From the NCBI RefSeq assembly GCF_000472425.1, contig NZ_AXAI01000001.1, positions 310,001 to 374,000 on the forward strand: a DNA stretch of 64,000 nucleotides, in the 5' to 3' direction. A model generated the notes under the pieces. That model was not told where the DNA came from. It was given only the letters and a program-made list of their open reading frames with translations, and did not search any database. This DNA is from Bradyrhizobium sp. Tv2a-2 (GTDB lineage Bacteria; Pseudomonadota; Alphaproteobacteria; Rhizobiales; Xanthobacteraceae). Of this stretch, positions 1 to 7,830 are shown one piece after another. The translations under genes and the position numbers were made by a program. The number at the start of each line of letters is the position of its first letter. The stretch's first letter is position 1.

Positions 1-1890
1 ATCTCGATCTCCATCCTGATTTCGCTGGCCGTCTCACTGTCCACGACGCCGATGATGTGTTCGGTCTTGCTCAAGCCGTTGGCGGCCGAAGGACACGGCT
101 GGCTCTACCGCACGTCAGAACGCTTTTTCGAGGCGATGCTCGGTTTTTACCGACGCACCCTGACAGCAGCGCTGGAGCATCCGCTGTCCGTGATGCTGAT
201 CCTGCTCGCGGTGTTCGGACTGAATTTCTACCTGTATGAGGCCATCCCCAAGGGCTTCTTTCCGCAACAGGATACGGGGCGCATCATCGGCATCATCCAG
301 GCCGATCAGAGTATCTCGTTCCAGCTGATGCAGCAGAAGCTCTCGCAATTCGAGAACATCATCAAGAAGGACCCCGCCGTCGAAACAGTGGTGGGCTTCA
401 CCGGAGGCGGACAGACCAATTCCGGCTTCATGTTCCTTTCGCTTTACCCTACCGGCCAGCGCAAGATCTCCGCCGATGGCGTGATCAACCGACTGCGGCG
501 CGAGATGGCGGTGGTGCCCGGTGCAACGCTGTTCCTGCAAGCGGTGCAGGACATTCGCGTCGGCGGCCGCGCCAGCAATGCCCAATACCAATACACGCTG
601 CAGGCTCCTACTCTGGAAGAGCTGAGCGAGTGGACGCCGAAGATCGTGACCGCCCTGCAGCGCGAGCACAATCTTGCCGACGTCAACAGCGACCAGCAGA
701 ACAAGGGGCTGGAATCCGATCTCGTGATCGATCGCGACGCTGCGGCCAGGCTCGGCGTCACGGTGAGCCAGATCGACAACACGCTGTATGACGCCTTCGG
801 CCAGCGCCAGGTATCGACCATCTATGTCGCGCGCAACCAGTATCACGTCATCATGGAGGTCGCACCGCGCTACTGGCAAAACCCGGAGACGCTGAAGGAC
901 GTCTATGTCAGCACGTCGGGCGCATCGGTCGGGGGTTCGCAGTCGACCAACGCGGTGGCCGGCACCGTCGTTGCCGGAGGCGCTTCCTTCAGCGCGAACT
1001 CCGCCAATACCCAGGCCGCGCGCAATCTCGCCACCAACTCGATCGGCGCCACCGGCAAGGGCGTTTCCTCGACGGGCTCGGCCGTGAGCACCAGCCAGGA
1101 AACGATGATTCCGTTGTCCGCGGTCGCGCATTTCACCAATGGCGCGACGCCGCTTGGCGTCAATCACCAGGGCCTGCTTGTCGCGAGTACCATCTCCTTC
1201 AACCTGCCCGAGGGCGTTTCACTTGGCACGGCGGCCGCGACCATCGAGGCCACCATGAACCGGATCGGCGTGCCGGCGACGATTCGCGGCACCTTCCAGG
1301 GCACCGCAAAGGCGTTTCAGGATTCGCTCAACAACCAGCCGTTCCTGATCCTTGCGGCGCTGGTGACGATCTACATCGTGCTCGGCGTTCTCTACGAAAG
1401 CTACGTGCATCCGCTCACCATTCTCTCGACACTGCCCTCGGCCGGCGTCGGCGCACTCCTCGCGCTGATGGCCTTCAGGACCGAGTTCAGCATCATGGCG
1501 CTGATAGGCGTCATTCTGTTGATCGGCATTGTCAAGAAGAACGCGATCATGATGATCGACTTCGCGCTTGAAGCCGAGCGCAAGCGCGGCCTTTCGCCGC
1601 TCGATGCGATTCGCGAAGCCTGCCTGTTGCGCTTCCGCCCGATCATGATGACCACCATGGCCGCCATGCTCGGCGCGGTGCCGCTGGCGATCGGCGTCGG
1701 CGATGGCGGCGAGTTGCGCCAGCCACTCGGCATCTCCATCGTCGGCGGGCTCGCGTTGAGTCAGCTGCTGACGCTTTATTCCACACCTGTGATCTATTTG
1801 TATCTGGACAGGCTTCGCCTCCGGAGCCAACGTCGTCGGGGCAACGTGGCACCTTACACGCCCGGGCCGTCACTGCAGCCAGGCGAGTAA
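1..1890 (+). CDS. RND multidrug efflux pump inner-membrane subunit (3' part)
   Basis: The frame is open from base 1, so roughly the first 400 residues lie outside the window; 629 residues remain, against about 1040 for the family. It is the proton-driven inner-membrane pump of a tripartite exporter (AcrB/MdtBC type). Visible are the segment after TM7 with the conserved IPKGFFPQQDTG motif, the second periplasmic loop, and TM8-12 with GIVKKNAIMMIDFA and the RPIMMTTMAAMLGAVPLA stretch. A Ser/Gly/Ala/Thr-rich segment of about 60 residues (bases 910-1098) interrupts the periplasmic domain before the SQETMIPLSA strand; I do not recall it from enterobacterial homologues. The next gene starts directly after the stop and encodes the outer-membrane partner, so the two are co-transcribed. 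The substrate cannot be read from the sequence. Confidence 0.93.
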   Translation: MSISILISLAVSLSTTPMMCSVLLKPLAAEGHGWLYRTSERFFEAMLGFYRRTLTAALEHPLSVMLILLAVFGLNFYLYEAIPKGFFPQQDTGRIIGIIQADQSISFQLMQQKLSQFENIIKKDPAVETVVGFTGGGQTNSGFMFLSLYPTGQRKISADGVINRLRREMAVVPGATLFLQAVQDIRVGGRASNAQYQYTLQAPTLEELSEWTPKIVTALQREHNLADVNSDQQNKGLESDLVIDRDAAARLGVTVSQIDNTLYDAFGQRQVSTIYVARNQYHVIMEVAPRYWQNPETLKDVYVSTSGASVGGSQSTNAVAGTVVAGGASFSANSANTQAARNLATNSIGATGKGVSSTGSAVSTSQETMIPLSAVAHFTNGATPLGVNHQGLLVASTISFNLPEGVSLGTAAATIEATMNRIGVPATIRGTFQGTAKAFQDSLNNQPFLILAALVTIYIVLGVLYESYVHPLTILSTLPSAGVGALLALMAFRTEFSIMALIGVILLIGIVKKNAIMMIDFALEAERKRGLSPLDAIREACLLRFRPIMMTTMAAMLGAVPLAIGVGDGGELRQPLGISIVGGLALSQLLTLYSTPVIYLYLDRLRLRSQRRRGNVAPYTPGPSLQPGE

Positions 1891-3417
1891 ATGCCGAAAT
1901 CCCTATCAGCCAGAGTTGTCAAAGGCATCCCGGCGCTTGTCCGGCGTGAGCCCATGCGCGTCGGCGCAAGGCCTCGCGCGGCGGTCGCCCTGTTTGCGCT
2001 TGTCCTCTGCCCGGGACTGTCGGGCTGCATCCTCGGCTCGGAGCGGCCCGAGCTAAATCTCGACGTGCCGGCAGCCTATCGCGCCGCGCCGAAGGGGGCT
2101 GCGGCTGATAGAGCGGTGCCGGCGTTAGACTGGTGGCACGGCTTCCGCTCCAGCGAACTAACTGCGCTGATGGATGCGGCGCAGGTCTATAACTACGACA
2201 TTGCCGTTGCGATCGCGCAGATCGTCCAGGCCGATGCCCAGGTCGGCGTCTCCGGCGCTGCGCTGTTGCCAACCATCAGCGGGAATGCCAGCTCTGAGCG
2301 CGAGCGAACCGCGAGCTCCGGATCCAGCAGCCTGACCGGCATCGGCAACAGCGGCAACTCGACATTCTCGGTCTACTCGTCCAGCCTCACCGCAAGCTAC
2401 ATCCTCGACTTCTGGGGCAAGAATCGCGCAACGCTCTCGGCCTCCGAGGAAAGCGCGACCGCCTCGCGCTACAATCGCGAAGTGGTCACGCTGACCACGA
2501 TGGCGACCGTCGCCAACACCTATTTCACGATTCTCGCCGCGCAGGATCAGATTCGCGTCACCCGGCAGAACCTCGCCGCGGCCGAGCGGATCCTGAATCT
2601 GATCAGGACCCAGTTTGCCGGCGGCACAGCCTCGCAGCTGGATTTGTCGCAACAGGAAGCCCTGGTCGCGACCGAGCGCGCGGCTATTCCCCCGCTTGAA
2701 GTGACGCGCGACCAGAACATCGCCGCACTCGCGGTGCTGGTCGGGAGAGCGCCCGCGAATTTCAACGTGCGCGGCGGCTCGACCGGCCAGATCGTGGTGC
2801 CGCGGGTCACCCCGGGCCTGCCGTCGGAACTGCTCTATCAGCGGCCCGATATCCGCCAGGCCGAGGCGACGCTCGCCGCCTCCAATTTCAGTGTCGAGGC
2901 GGCACGCGCGGCATTCTTTCCGCAGATCCAGCTGACGGGGGCCACGGGCATCCAGAGCACCGCGTTCGCCTCGCTGTTCACGCCGGGCGCGTGGTTCTAC
3001 ACCATGACCGCGAGCCTGACACAACCGATCTTCGACGGCTTCCTGCTGGAGAGCCAGCTGAAGCAGGCCAAGGGCTTGCAACTGCAGGACCTGCAGACCT
3101 ATCGCAAGGCTGTGATCTCGGCCTTCTCCGACGTCGAGAAGGCGCTGATCGGACTGCAGAAGTTTACGCTGCAGGAGCGCCTGCAGCAGGATGCGGTGGC
3201 GGCATCGCGCAAGGCCTTCGAGGTCGCGGAGACGCAGCTGCGCGGCGGCACCGTCAACCTCGTCACTGTGCTTCAGGCCGAGCAGACGCTGTTCACCGCG
3301 GAAAACAATCTCGTCACGGTGCGACTGAACAAGCTGCTCGCCGCCTCGAGCCTGTTCCAGGCGCTCGGCGGCGGCTGGACGCCGCAGGGCACACTGGCTG
3401 CGGCCTCGGTGGAGTGA
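1891..3417 (+). CDS. NodT-family outer-membrane efflux lipoprotein
   Basis: A 508-residue TolC-like outer-membrane channel of the RND/NodT family. The N-terminus has a basic-hydrophobic signal peptide ending in a lipobox, LSGC (near residue 46), so the mature protein should be lipid-anchored. Two OEP repeats follow, with typical signatures such as ELLYQRPDIRQAEATL and PIFDGFLLESQLKQA. The ATG at 1891 follows the pump stop codon without a gap. An internal ATG at 1954 would give a more compact signal peptide (MRVGARPRAAVALFALVL) and is a reasonable alternative start. Its position after the pump gene indicates a tripartite efflux operon whose periplasmic adaptor lies upstream of the window. Confidence 0.93.
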   Translation: MPKSLSARVVKGIPALVRREPMRVGARPRAAVALFALVLCPGLSGCILGSERPELNLDVPAAYRAAPKGAAADRAVPALDWWHGFRSSELTALMDAAQVYNYDIAVAIAQIVQADAQVGVSGAALLPTISGNASSERERTASSGSSSLTGIGNSGNSTFSVYSSSLTASYILDFWGKNRATLSASEESATASRYNREVVTLTTMATVANTYFTILAAQDQIRVTRQNLAAAERILNLIRTQFAGGTASQLDLSQQEALVATERAAIPPLEVTRDQNIAALAVLVGRAPANFNVRGGSTGQIVVPRVTPGLPSELLYQRPDIRQAEATLAASNFSVEAARAAFFPQIQLTGATGIQSTAFASLFTPGAWFYTMTASLTQPIFDGFLLESQLKQAKGLQLQDLQTYRKAVISAFSDVEKALIGLQKFTLQERLQQDAVAASRKAFEVAETQLRGGTVNLVTVLQAEQTLFTAENNLVTVRLNKLLAASSLFQALGGGWTPQGTLAAASVE

Positions 3418-3420
3418 GCG

Positions 3421-3732
3421 ATGCGTACACGGTATTCATGCGCGATTGTTCTTTCGACCTGCATCGCCCTGGGGCCCGCATTCGGCCAGTCCACCATCCC
3501 AGTGCCGCCAAATGGCGTGCCGCTCAGCTTCGGCATGACGCCCGATCAGGCGTCGCAAGTGCTCGGCGTGCCGCTCAATTATGTTCGAGGCACGCGTGGA
3601 AATGAGCTGTTGGTGGCTATCCCCAATGTGAAAGGCAGCGCGCTTTCCGTCCGAAGCGATGGGCTGTACCTGCAATTTCGCAAGGGACATCTCACGGGAT
3701 GGAAAGGTGATTGGGGGAGGATCCGGCCATGA
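3421..3732 (+). CDS. small secreted protein of unknown function
   Basis: 103 residues starting 3 bases after the efflux lipoprotein stop, so probably in the same transcript. The N-terminus (MRTRYSCAIVLSTCIALGPAFGQ) is a clear Sec signal peptide with an AFG-Q cleavage site. The mature part, starting STIPVPPNGVPLSFGMTPDQASQVLG, resembles the pattern of small periplasmic proteins with an SmpA/OmlA-like start (GMTPxQASQVLG), but I do not recognise a named family. Its end overlaps the next start in an ATGA arrangement. Function unknown; a periplasmic accessory role is only inferred from position. Confidence 0.75.
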   Translation: MRTRYSCAIVLSTCIALGPAFGQSTIPVPPNGVPLSFGMTPDQASQVLGVPLNYVRGTRGNELLVAIPNVKGSALSVRSDGLYLQFRKGHLTGWKGDWGRIRP

Positions 3733-4148
3733 ATGACGAGCTTGTGGCAATGATGTTTCGCTCACGCAAAGCCGGCGTCGCACTGCTCGCTTCGCTGCTG
3801 CTGACTGCGCCGGCGTTGGCCGATGACTACGGCCCGCGTCAGCTGCGCTACGGTGTCACCAGTCCCTGGTGGACCTTTGACGCGCGCAACGACGACCGTG
3901 ACGTCCCAACCAACGGCATGTTTCCGGGAAATTTCGCGGCCAACCCGCCCGCCGCTTCAATCGGCAGCGCGGGCTGGCTCGAGAGCAACCCGTACCGCTC
4001 GCCGCGGCCCTATCCGTCCCAGGTCTATTTCGGACCATCGAACGACACGAGCATCTGCGCGCGGCGCTATCGCTCCTATGATCCGGCCTCTCACACCTAT
4101 CTGGGCAAGGACGGCGTCCGTCACGCTTGCACACTGGCGACGCGCTAA
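3729..4148 (+). CDS. BA14K-family exported protein
   Basis: 139 residues. The start at 3729 is chosen because a GGGGGAGG ribosome-binding site lies at 3713-3720 and the ATG overlaps the previous stop (ATGA); a TTG at 3711 would lie upstream of that site. A signal peptide ends near TAPALADD. The C-terminus holds the BA14K signature: a Cys followed by ARRYRSYDPASHTYLGKDG and a second Cys (VRHAC). Members of this family are small envelope proteins of rhizobia and Brucella, described as lectin-like or immunoreactive; the biochemical role is unclear. The stop codon is supplied by the edge of the dispersed repeat that follows. Confidence 0.85.
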   Translation: MNDELVAMMFRSRKAGVALLASLLLTAPALADDYGPRQLRYGVTSPWWTFDARNDDRDVPTNGMFPGNFAANPPAASIGSAGWLESNPYRSPRPYPSQVYFGPSNDTSICARRYRSYDPASHTYLGKDGVRHACTLATR

Positions 4149-4243
4149 AGCACGATGAGATTCGGTTGAATCGTCATCGCGCTTTTGGTCTTTGATTGAG
4201 CATGATCTTTTCGGAAAACCGCTACACACTTCCGGATCATGCG
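4147..4243. repeat. dispersed palindromic repeat, copy 1
   Basis: About 97 bp filling the whole gap between two convergent genes. It consists of two imperfect hairpins, AAAGCACGATGAG...TCATCGCGCTTT and GCATGATC...GATCATGC, separated by GGTCTTTGATTGA. Near-identical sequence recurs at 42247-42352 (opposite orientation) and 62912-63015. This is a REP/MITE-like intergenic element; it may also act as a bidirectional terminator here. Confidence 0.85.
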
Positions 4244-4864
4244 CTAGCTGAGGTCAGCCAGACGCTGCACGCCGGCGTCGCGCATGCTTGTCCAGGCTGA
4301 CGCCAGCGAGCCGGCCAGGTCGATCGCCCGGCAGCCTGCTTCGATCACGACTGTCTCAAAGCCCAGCCGTCGCGCGTCGACCGCCGAATAGTGCACGCAA
4401 TAATCGGTCGCGAGCCCGACCAGGAAAATCCGCTTCAAGCCGCGTTCACGCAAATAACCGGCGAGCCCGGTCGGGGTATGGCGGTCATTCTCATAGAAGG
4501 CGGAATAGGAATCGATCTCGCGGCGAAAGCCCTTGCGGATGATGAGCTCGGCGCGCTCGATCGCGAGTTGGGGATGAAACGCCGCTCCCGCCGAGCCCTG
4601 CACGCAATGATCGGGCCACAGCGTCTGCGGGCCGTAATCCATGGTGATGGTCTGAAATGGCGCGGCATCAGGATGGCTGGTCGCAAATGACGAGTGACCG
4701 GCAGGATGCCAGTCCTGCGTCAGCACGACATGTGCGAAGCGCTGCGCAAGCCGGTTGATCATCGGGACGACGGCGTCGCCATCGGCGACGGCCAGGGTGC
4801 CGCCAGGGCAAAAATCGTTCTGCACGTCTATCACAAGCAGCAAGTCCGAAGGCAGCGTATCCAT
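4244..4864 (-). CDS. pncA: nicotinamidase
   Basis: 206 residues of the isochorismatase-like cysteine hydrolase family, converting nicotinamide to nicotinate in NAD salvage. The catalytic triad motifs are present: Asp13 in LLVIDVQNDFCPGG, the Lys in LIIRKGFRREIDSYSAF, and the Cys in ATDYCVHYSAVDA. The metal-binding DWHPAGHSSF motif is also there. The ATG at 4864 is preferred: it follows the stop of the upstream gene (4866) by one base, whereas a longer start would overlap it by 38 bases. It is translated directly behind the LytTR regulator and is probably co-transcribed with it. Confidence 0.93.
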   Translation of the reverse strand: MDTLPSDLLLVIDVQNDFCPGGTLAVADGDAVVPMINRLAQRFAHVVLTQDWHPAGHSSFATSHPDAAPFQTITMDYGPQTLWPDHCVQGSAGAAFHPQLAIERAELIIRKGFRREIDSYSAFYENDRHTPTGLAGYLRERGLKRIFLVGLATDYCVHYSAVDARRLGFETVVIEAGCRAIDLAGSLASAWTSMRDAGVQRLADLS

Positions 4865-4865
4865 G

Positions 4866-5789
4866 TCAGTTACCGGTCCCCTTGATTGCGGCGACCGCAT
4901 CACGGTAGCGCCGGCTGCCGGCGATCATCTCGCCGGTATCCATTTTCGCGACAAAGTCGCCATTGGAACGGCTTTCAATCGCAACCACCCGCATCATGTT
5001 GACGAGCCGGGTGCGATGAATGCGAACGAAGCCAAAAGGCTTCAGCCTGCTTTCTTCGCCGGCCAGCGTGCCGCGGATCAGGTGCCGCGCGTCAGCCAGC
5101 GCAAACTCGACATAGTTTCCGGCCGACGTCACCGAGACGATTTGCACAGGATCGACCCGAATGCTCCTCGCGCCGTCGCGCAGCCAGATTTCAGGCGGCC
5201 GCGCATCCGACGGGGCCTGCGTGACAGCGGGCTCTGCCGCGGCGGTCTTGCGATCGATCAGCCAGAACACCAAGGCGATCATGAAGGCCGAGACGAGGTC
5301 CTTGCGGAACTCGGTCACGAACTCGTCTCGCCAGTGAAAATCATGAGTGCTGCCGATCATGCCGTAGACGAGATGTCGCAGCGCCACCATGAACGTAATG
5401 TGCAGTAGCGCATAGACGATCATCGACAGTGCAATGACGATCAGGGCGATGCGGCGGTCGCCCGTCGTGGACAGCCTATCGACACTGCGCTTGATCAGCG
5501 GCAACAGGCAGATGATGACCAGCGCGCTGGTGATCTCGTCCAGCACCGGCCCCTGCAGCTCAGCCCAGCTGGCGGATCCCGCATGCTGAGCCGCACTCAG
5601 CACATTGACGCAGCCGGCGGCGACGACGAGCAGCGCAACCCAGCCATAGGCCGCCAGCCACCGTCCGCCGACCCCTCTCAGGCGTCCGCTCGTCCCGGCG
5701 ATCCCTTGCTGGTCACGCGAGGGCGCACGGCCATCCCATGCCGGATCGACTGATGCGGTCGTTGAGGGTCTATTGCGGCCGTCGAACAT
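4866..5789 (-). CDS. membrane-anchored LytTR-type transcriptional regulator
   Basis: 307 residues from the ATG at 5789. Four hydrophobic segments (about residues 46-68, 80-102, 112-138 and 163-178) precede a C-terminal LytTR DNA-binding domain (about 205-305), recognisable by IWLRDGARSIRVDPVQIVSVTSAGNYVEF, IRGTL and FVRIHRTRLVNMMRV. There is no receiver domain, so this is the membrane-bound one-component version of the family. An in-frame TTG at 5873 would extend the protein but overlap the start of the divergent gene; the ATG gives an 83-bp divergent promoter region. Targets are unknown; candidates are the pncA gene behind it and the divergent flavoprotein gene. Confidence 0.85.
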   Translation of the reverse strand: MFDGRNRPSTTASVDPAWDGRAPSRDQQGIAGTSGRLRGVGGRWLAAYGWVALLVVAAGCVNVLSAAQHAGSASWAELQGPVLDEITSALVIICLLPLIKRSVDRLSTTGDRRIALIVIALSMIVYALLHITFMVALRHLVYGMIGSTHDFHWRDEFVTEFRKDLVSAFMIALVFWLIDRKTAAAEPAVTQAPSDARPPEIWLRDGARSIRVDPVQIVSVTSAGNYVEFALADARHLIRGTLAGEESRLKPFGFVRIHRTRLVNMMRVVAIESRSNGDFVAKMDTGEMIAGSRRYRDAVAAIKGTGN

Positions 5790-5872
5790 GCCAGATGCGC
5801 CGGCGGGTTGGGCGAATTTGCGGGCAAGCTTAGCAACTTTGCGGTTCGCCGCGAAGCGCCGTGAGGTGACCA

Positions 5873-7696
5873 ATGCACCGAAGAGATTTTTTGGCGGCCT
5901 GCGCGATCGTTCCCCTGGTGGGACCAGATCCTTTCCTTCGGCCTGCAGACGCGGCCGAATTGGCAGCAGGGCGAGCCATTGAACGCGTCCGGCCGTCCAG
6001 CCCGGATTGGCCCTCGGATCAGGCCTGGGACCAGTTGAAGCAAGCCGTCGGCGGCAGGCTCGTCAGGGTCGAGACGCCGCTCGCCGCCTGCAGGCAGCCG
6101 GACGGGCTCGAAGCCTGCGCCGCCCTCTTCAAGGAATTGAAAAACCCCTACTACATCCGCGACCAGGTCGGGGTCACGCAGACGCTGGGCTGGATCGACG
6201 CCTGGACGTATCAGCCGAGCGTCTATGCGGTGGCCGCCCGGCAGGCCAGCGATATCGTCGCTGCCGTCAACTTTGCGCGCGAGCGCAATCTCCGCCTTGC
6301 CGTCAAAGGCGGCGGCCACAGCTATCTCGGCACTTCCAACGCGCCGGACTCGCTTCTGATCTGGACCCGCGCCATGGACGAGATCATCGTGCATGACGCC
6401 TTCGTCGGCCAGGGCTGCAGCGATGCGCCGCAACAGGCTGTCTCGATCGGCGCCGGCGCGATCTGGATGCATGCCTACAACGCGGTAGCCACCAAATCCG
6501 GCCGTTACGTCCAGGGCGGCGGCTGCGGCACGGTCGGCGTGGCCGGCCTCGTGCAAGGCGGCGGCTTCGGCAGTTTTTCTAAGCGATATGGCACGGCAGC
6601 CGCGAGCCTGCTGGAAGCCGAGATCGTCACCGCCGACGGGCGTCTGCGGATCGCAAACGCCAGTGAGCATCCCGACCTGTTCTGGGCGTTGAAAGGCGGT
6701 GGCGGCGGGACGTTCGGCGTGGTGACGCGCGTCACCCTGCGTACCCATCCGTTGCCGGATTTTTTCGGCGGCGTATTCGCGTCCGTGCAGGCCAACAGCG
6801 ATGCGGCGTTCCGCGCGCTGATCGGCCGTTTCGTTGCTTTCTACGCCGACGAGCTTCACAACGCCCATTGGGGCGAGATCGTCAACCTGCGACGCCGCAA
6901 CACATTTGAAATCAGCATGTCGTTCCAGGGTTTCTCGCGCGACCAGGCCGAGAGCATCTGGCAGCCGTTCTTCGATTGGCTCAAGGCCTCGCCGGCGGAC
7001 TACACCATCACCTCCGCACCGCTGGTGGTTGCAATCCCCGCGCGGCATCTCTGGGATCCGGATTTTCTCCGCGCCCATTTCCCGCAGGCTATCCAAACCG
7101 ACGATCGCCCCGGCACCTCGCCGGACAACATCTTCTGGGCCGGCAACCTCGCCGAGGCCGGCCACGTTCTCTATGGCTTTCAATCGATCTGGCTGCCGGC
7201 ATCCCTGCTCACGCAAGGTCGGCAGGAGCAACTTGCGAACACGCTGTTTGCCGCAAGCCGCCAGCACCCGCTCGAGCTGCATTTTCAGAAGGGGCTGTCG
7301 GGCGCCTCCGATGAGGTCATCACTGCCGCGCGCGACACCGCAACCAATCCTGATGTGCTCAGCGCCTTCATGCTCGTGATCGTCGCCGGCGAAGGACCGC
7401 CGGCCTATCCTGGGCTTGCGGGCCACGAACCCAATCTTGCCAACGCCCGCAACGAAGCCGCGCAGATCAGCCGCGCGATGGGCGAGCTCAGGAGAATTGC
7501 GCCGGCAGCTGGATCGTATGTCGCCGAGAGCGATTATTTTGAATCGAACTGGCAGCAATCCTATTGGGGGCCAAACTATCCGCACCTGCTCGCCATCAAG
7601 GGAAAATACGACCCGCAGGGCCTGTTCTTCGTCCGACATGGCGTCGGCACCGAGAACTGGAGCGATGATGGCTTTTCCGGAACGATTCCAGGCTAG
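5873..7696 (+). CDS. exported FAD-linked oxidase, berberine-bridge-enzyme type
   Basis: 607 residues. The N-terminus MHRRDFLAACAIVPLVG has a twin-arginine-like motif followed by a hydrophobic stretch, so export of a folded flavoprotein by Tat is likely. The FAD-binding PCMH domain spans about residues 100-310. It carries KGGGHSYLG with His149 and QGGGCGTVGVAGLVQGGGFG with Cys218, the two residues that anchor FAD doubly in berberine-bridge-type oxidases. The C-terminal BBE domain ends with YWGPNYPHLLAIKGKYDPQG. Such enzymes oxidise sugars, alkaloids or alcohols and release hydrogen peroxide; the substrate here is unknown. It is divergent from the LytTR gene and followed by the aldarate locus. 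Confidence 0.9.
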   Translation: MHRRDFLAACAIVPLVGPDPFLRPADAAELAAGRAIERVRPSSPDWPSDQAWDQLKQAVGGRLVRVETPLAACRQPDGLEACAALFKELKNPYYIRDQVGVTQTLGWIDAWTYQPSVYAVAARQASDIVAAVNFARERNLRLAVKGGGHSYLGTSNAPDSLLIWTRAMDEIIVHDAFVGQGCSDAPQQAVSIGAGAIWMHAYNAVATKSGRYVQGGGCGTVGVAGLVQGGGFGSFSKRYGTAAASLLEAEIVTADGRLRIANASEHPDLFWALKGGGGGTFGVVTRVTLRTHPLPDFFGGVFASVQANSDAAFRALIGRFVAFYADELHNAHWGEIVNLRRRNTFEISMSFQGFSRDQAESIWQPFFDWLKASPADYTITSAPLVVAIPARHLWDPDFLRAHFPQAIQTDDRPGTSPDNIFWAGNLAEAGHVLYGFQSIWLPASLLTQGRQEQLANTLFAASRQHPLELHFQKGLSGASDEVITAARDTATNPDVLSAFMLVIVAGEGPPAYPGLAGHEPNLANARNEAAQISRAMGELRRIAPAAGSYVAESDYFESNWQQSYWGPNYPHLLAIKGKYDPQGLFFVRHGVGTENWSDDGFSGTIPG

Positions 7697-7743
7697 ACGC
7701 CCGTAACAGCCGGGAACGGAACCCGCCGATCGATCCAAAAACG

Positions 7744-7757
7744 GTATCGATCGATAC
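7744..7757. promoter_or_regulatory. 14-bp perfect palindrome upstream of the aldarate importer
   Basis: GTATCGATCGATAC is self-complementary and lies 74-87 bases before the MFS start. A second CGATCGATC sits at 7727-7735. The position suits an operator for the LysR regulator of this locus, but no binding data can be read from the sequence. Confidence 0.45.
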
Positions 7758-7830
7758 TGCCTTCGGCTTGGACCGGGCTTGCACATCTCTCTAGGAAGTT
7801 TTCCGGAGGAAAGATTTCAAGGAGGTGCGC

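Noticed and set aside
5678..7786. Very long open frame (about 700 codons) on the minus strand opposite the BBE-type oxidase gene
   Set aside because: It is the mirror frame of a well-supported gene in G+C-rich DNA; its residues are Arg/Gly/Ala/Asp-rich with no domain, and it overlaps the LytTR gene as well.
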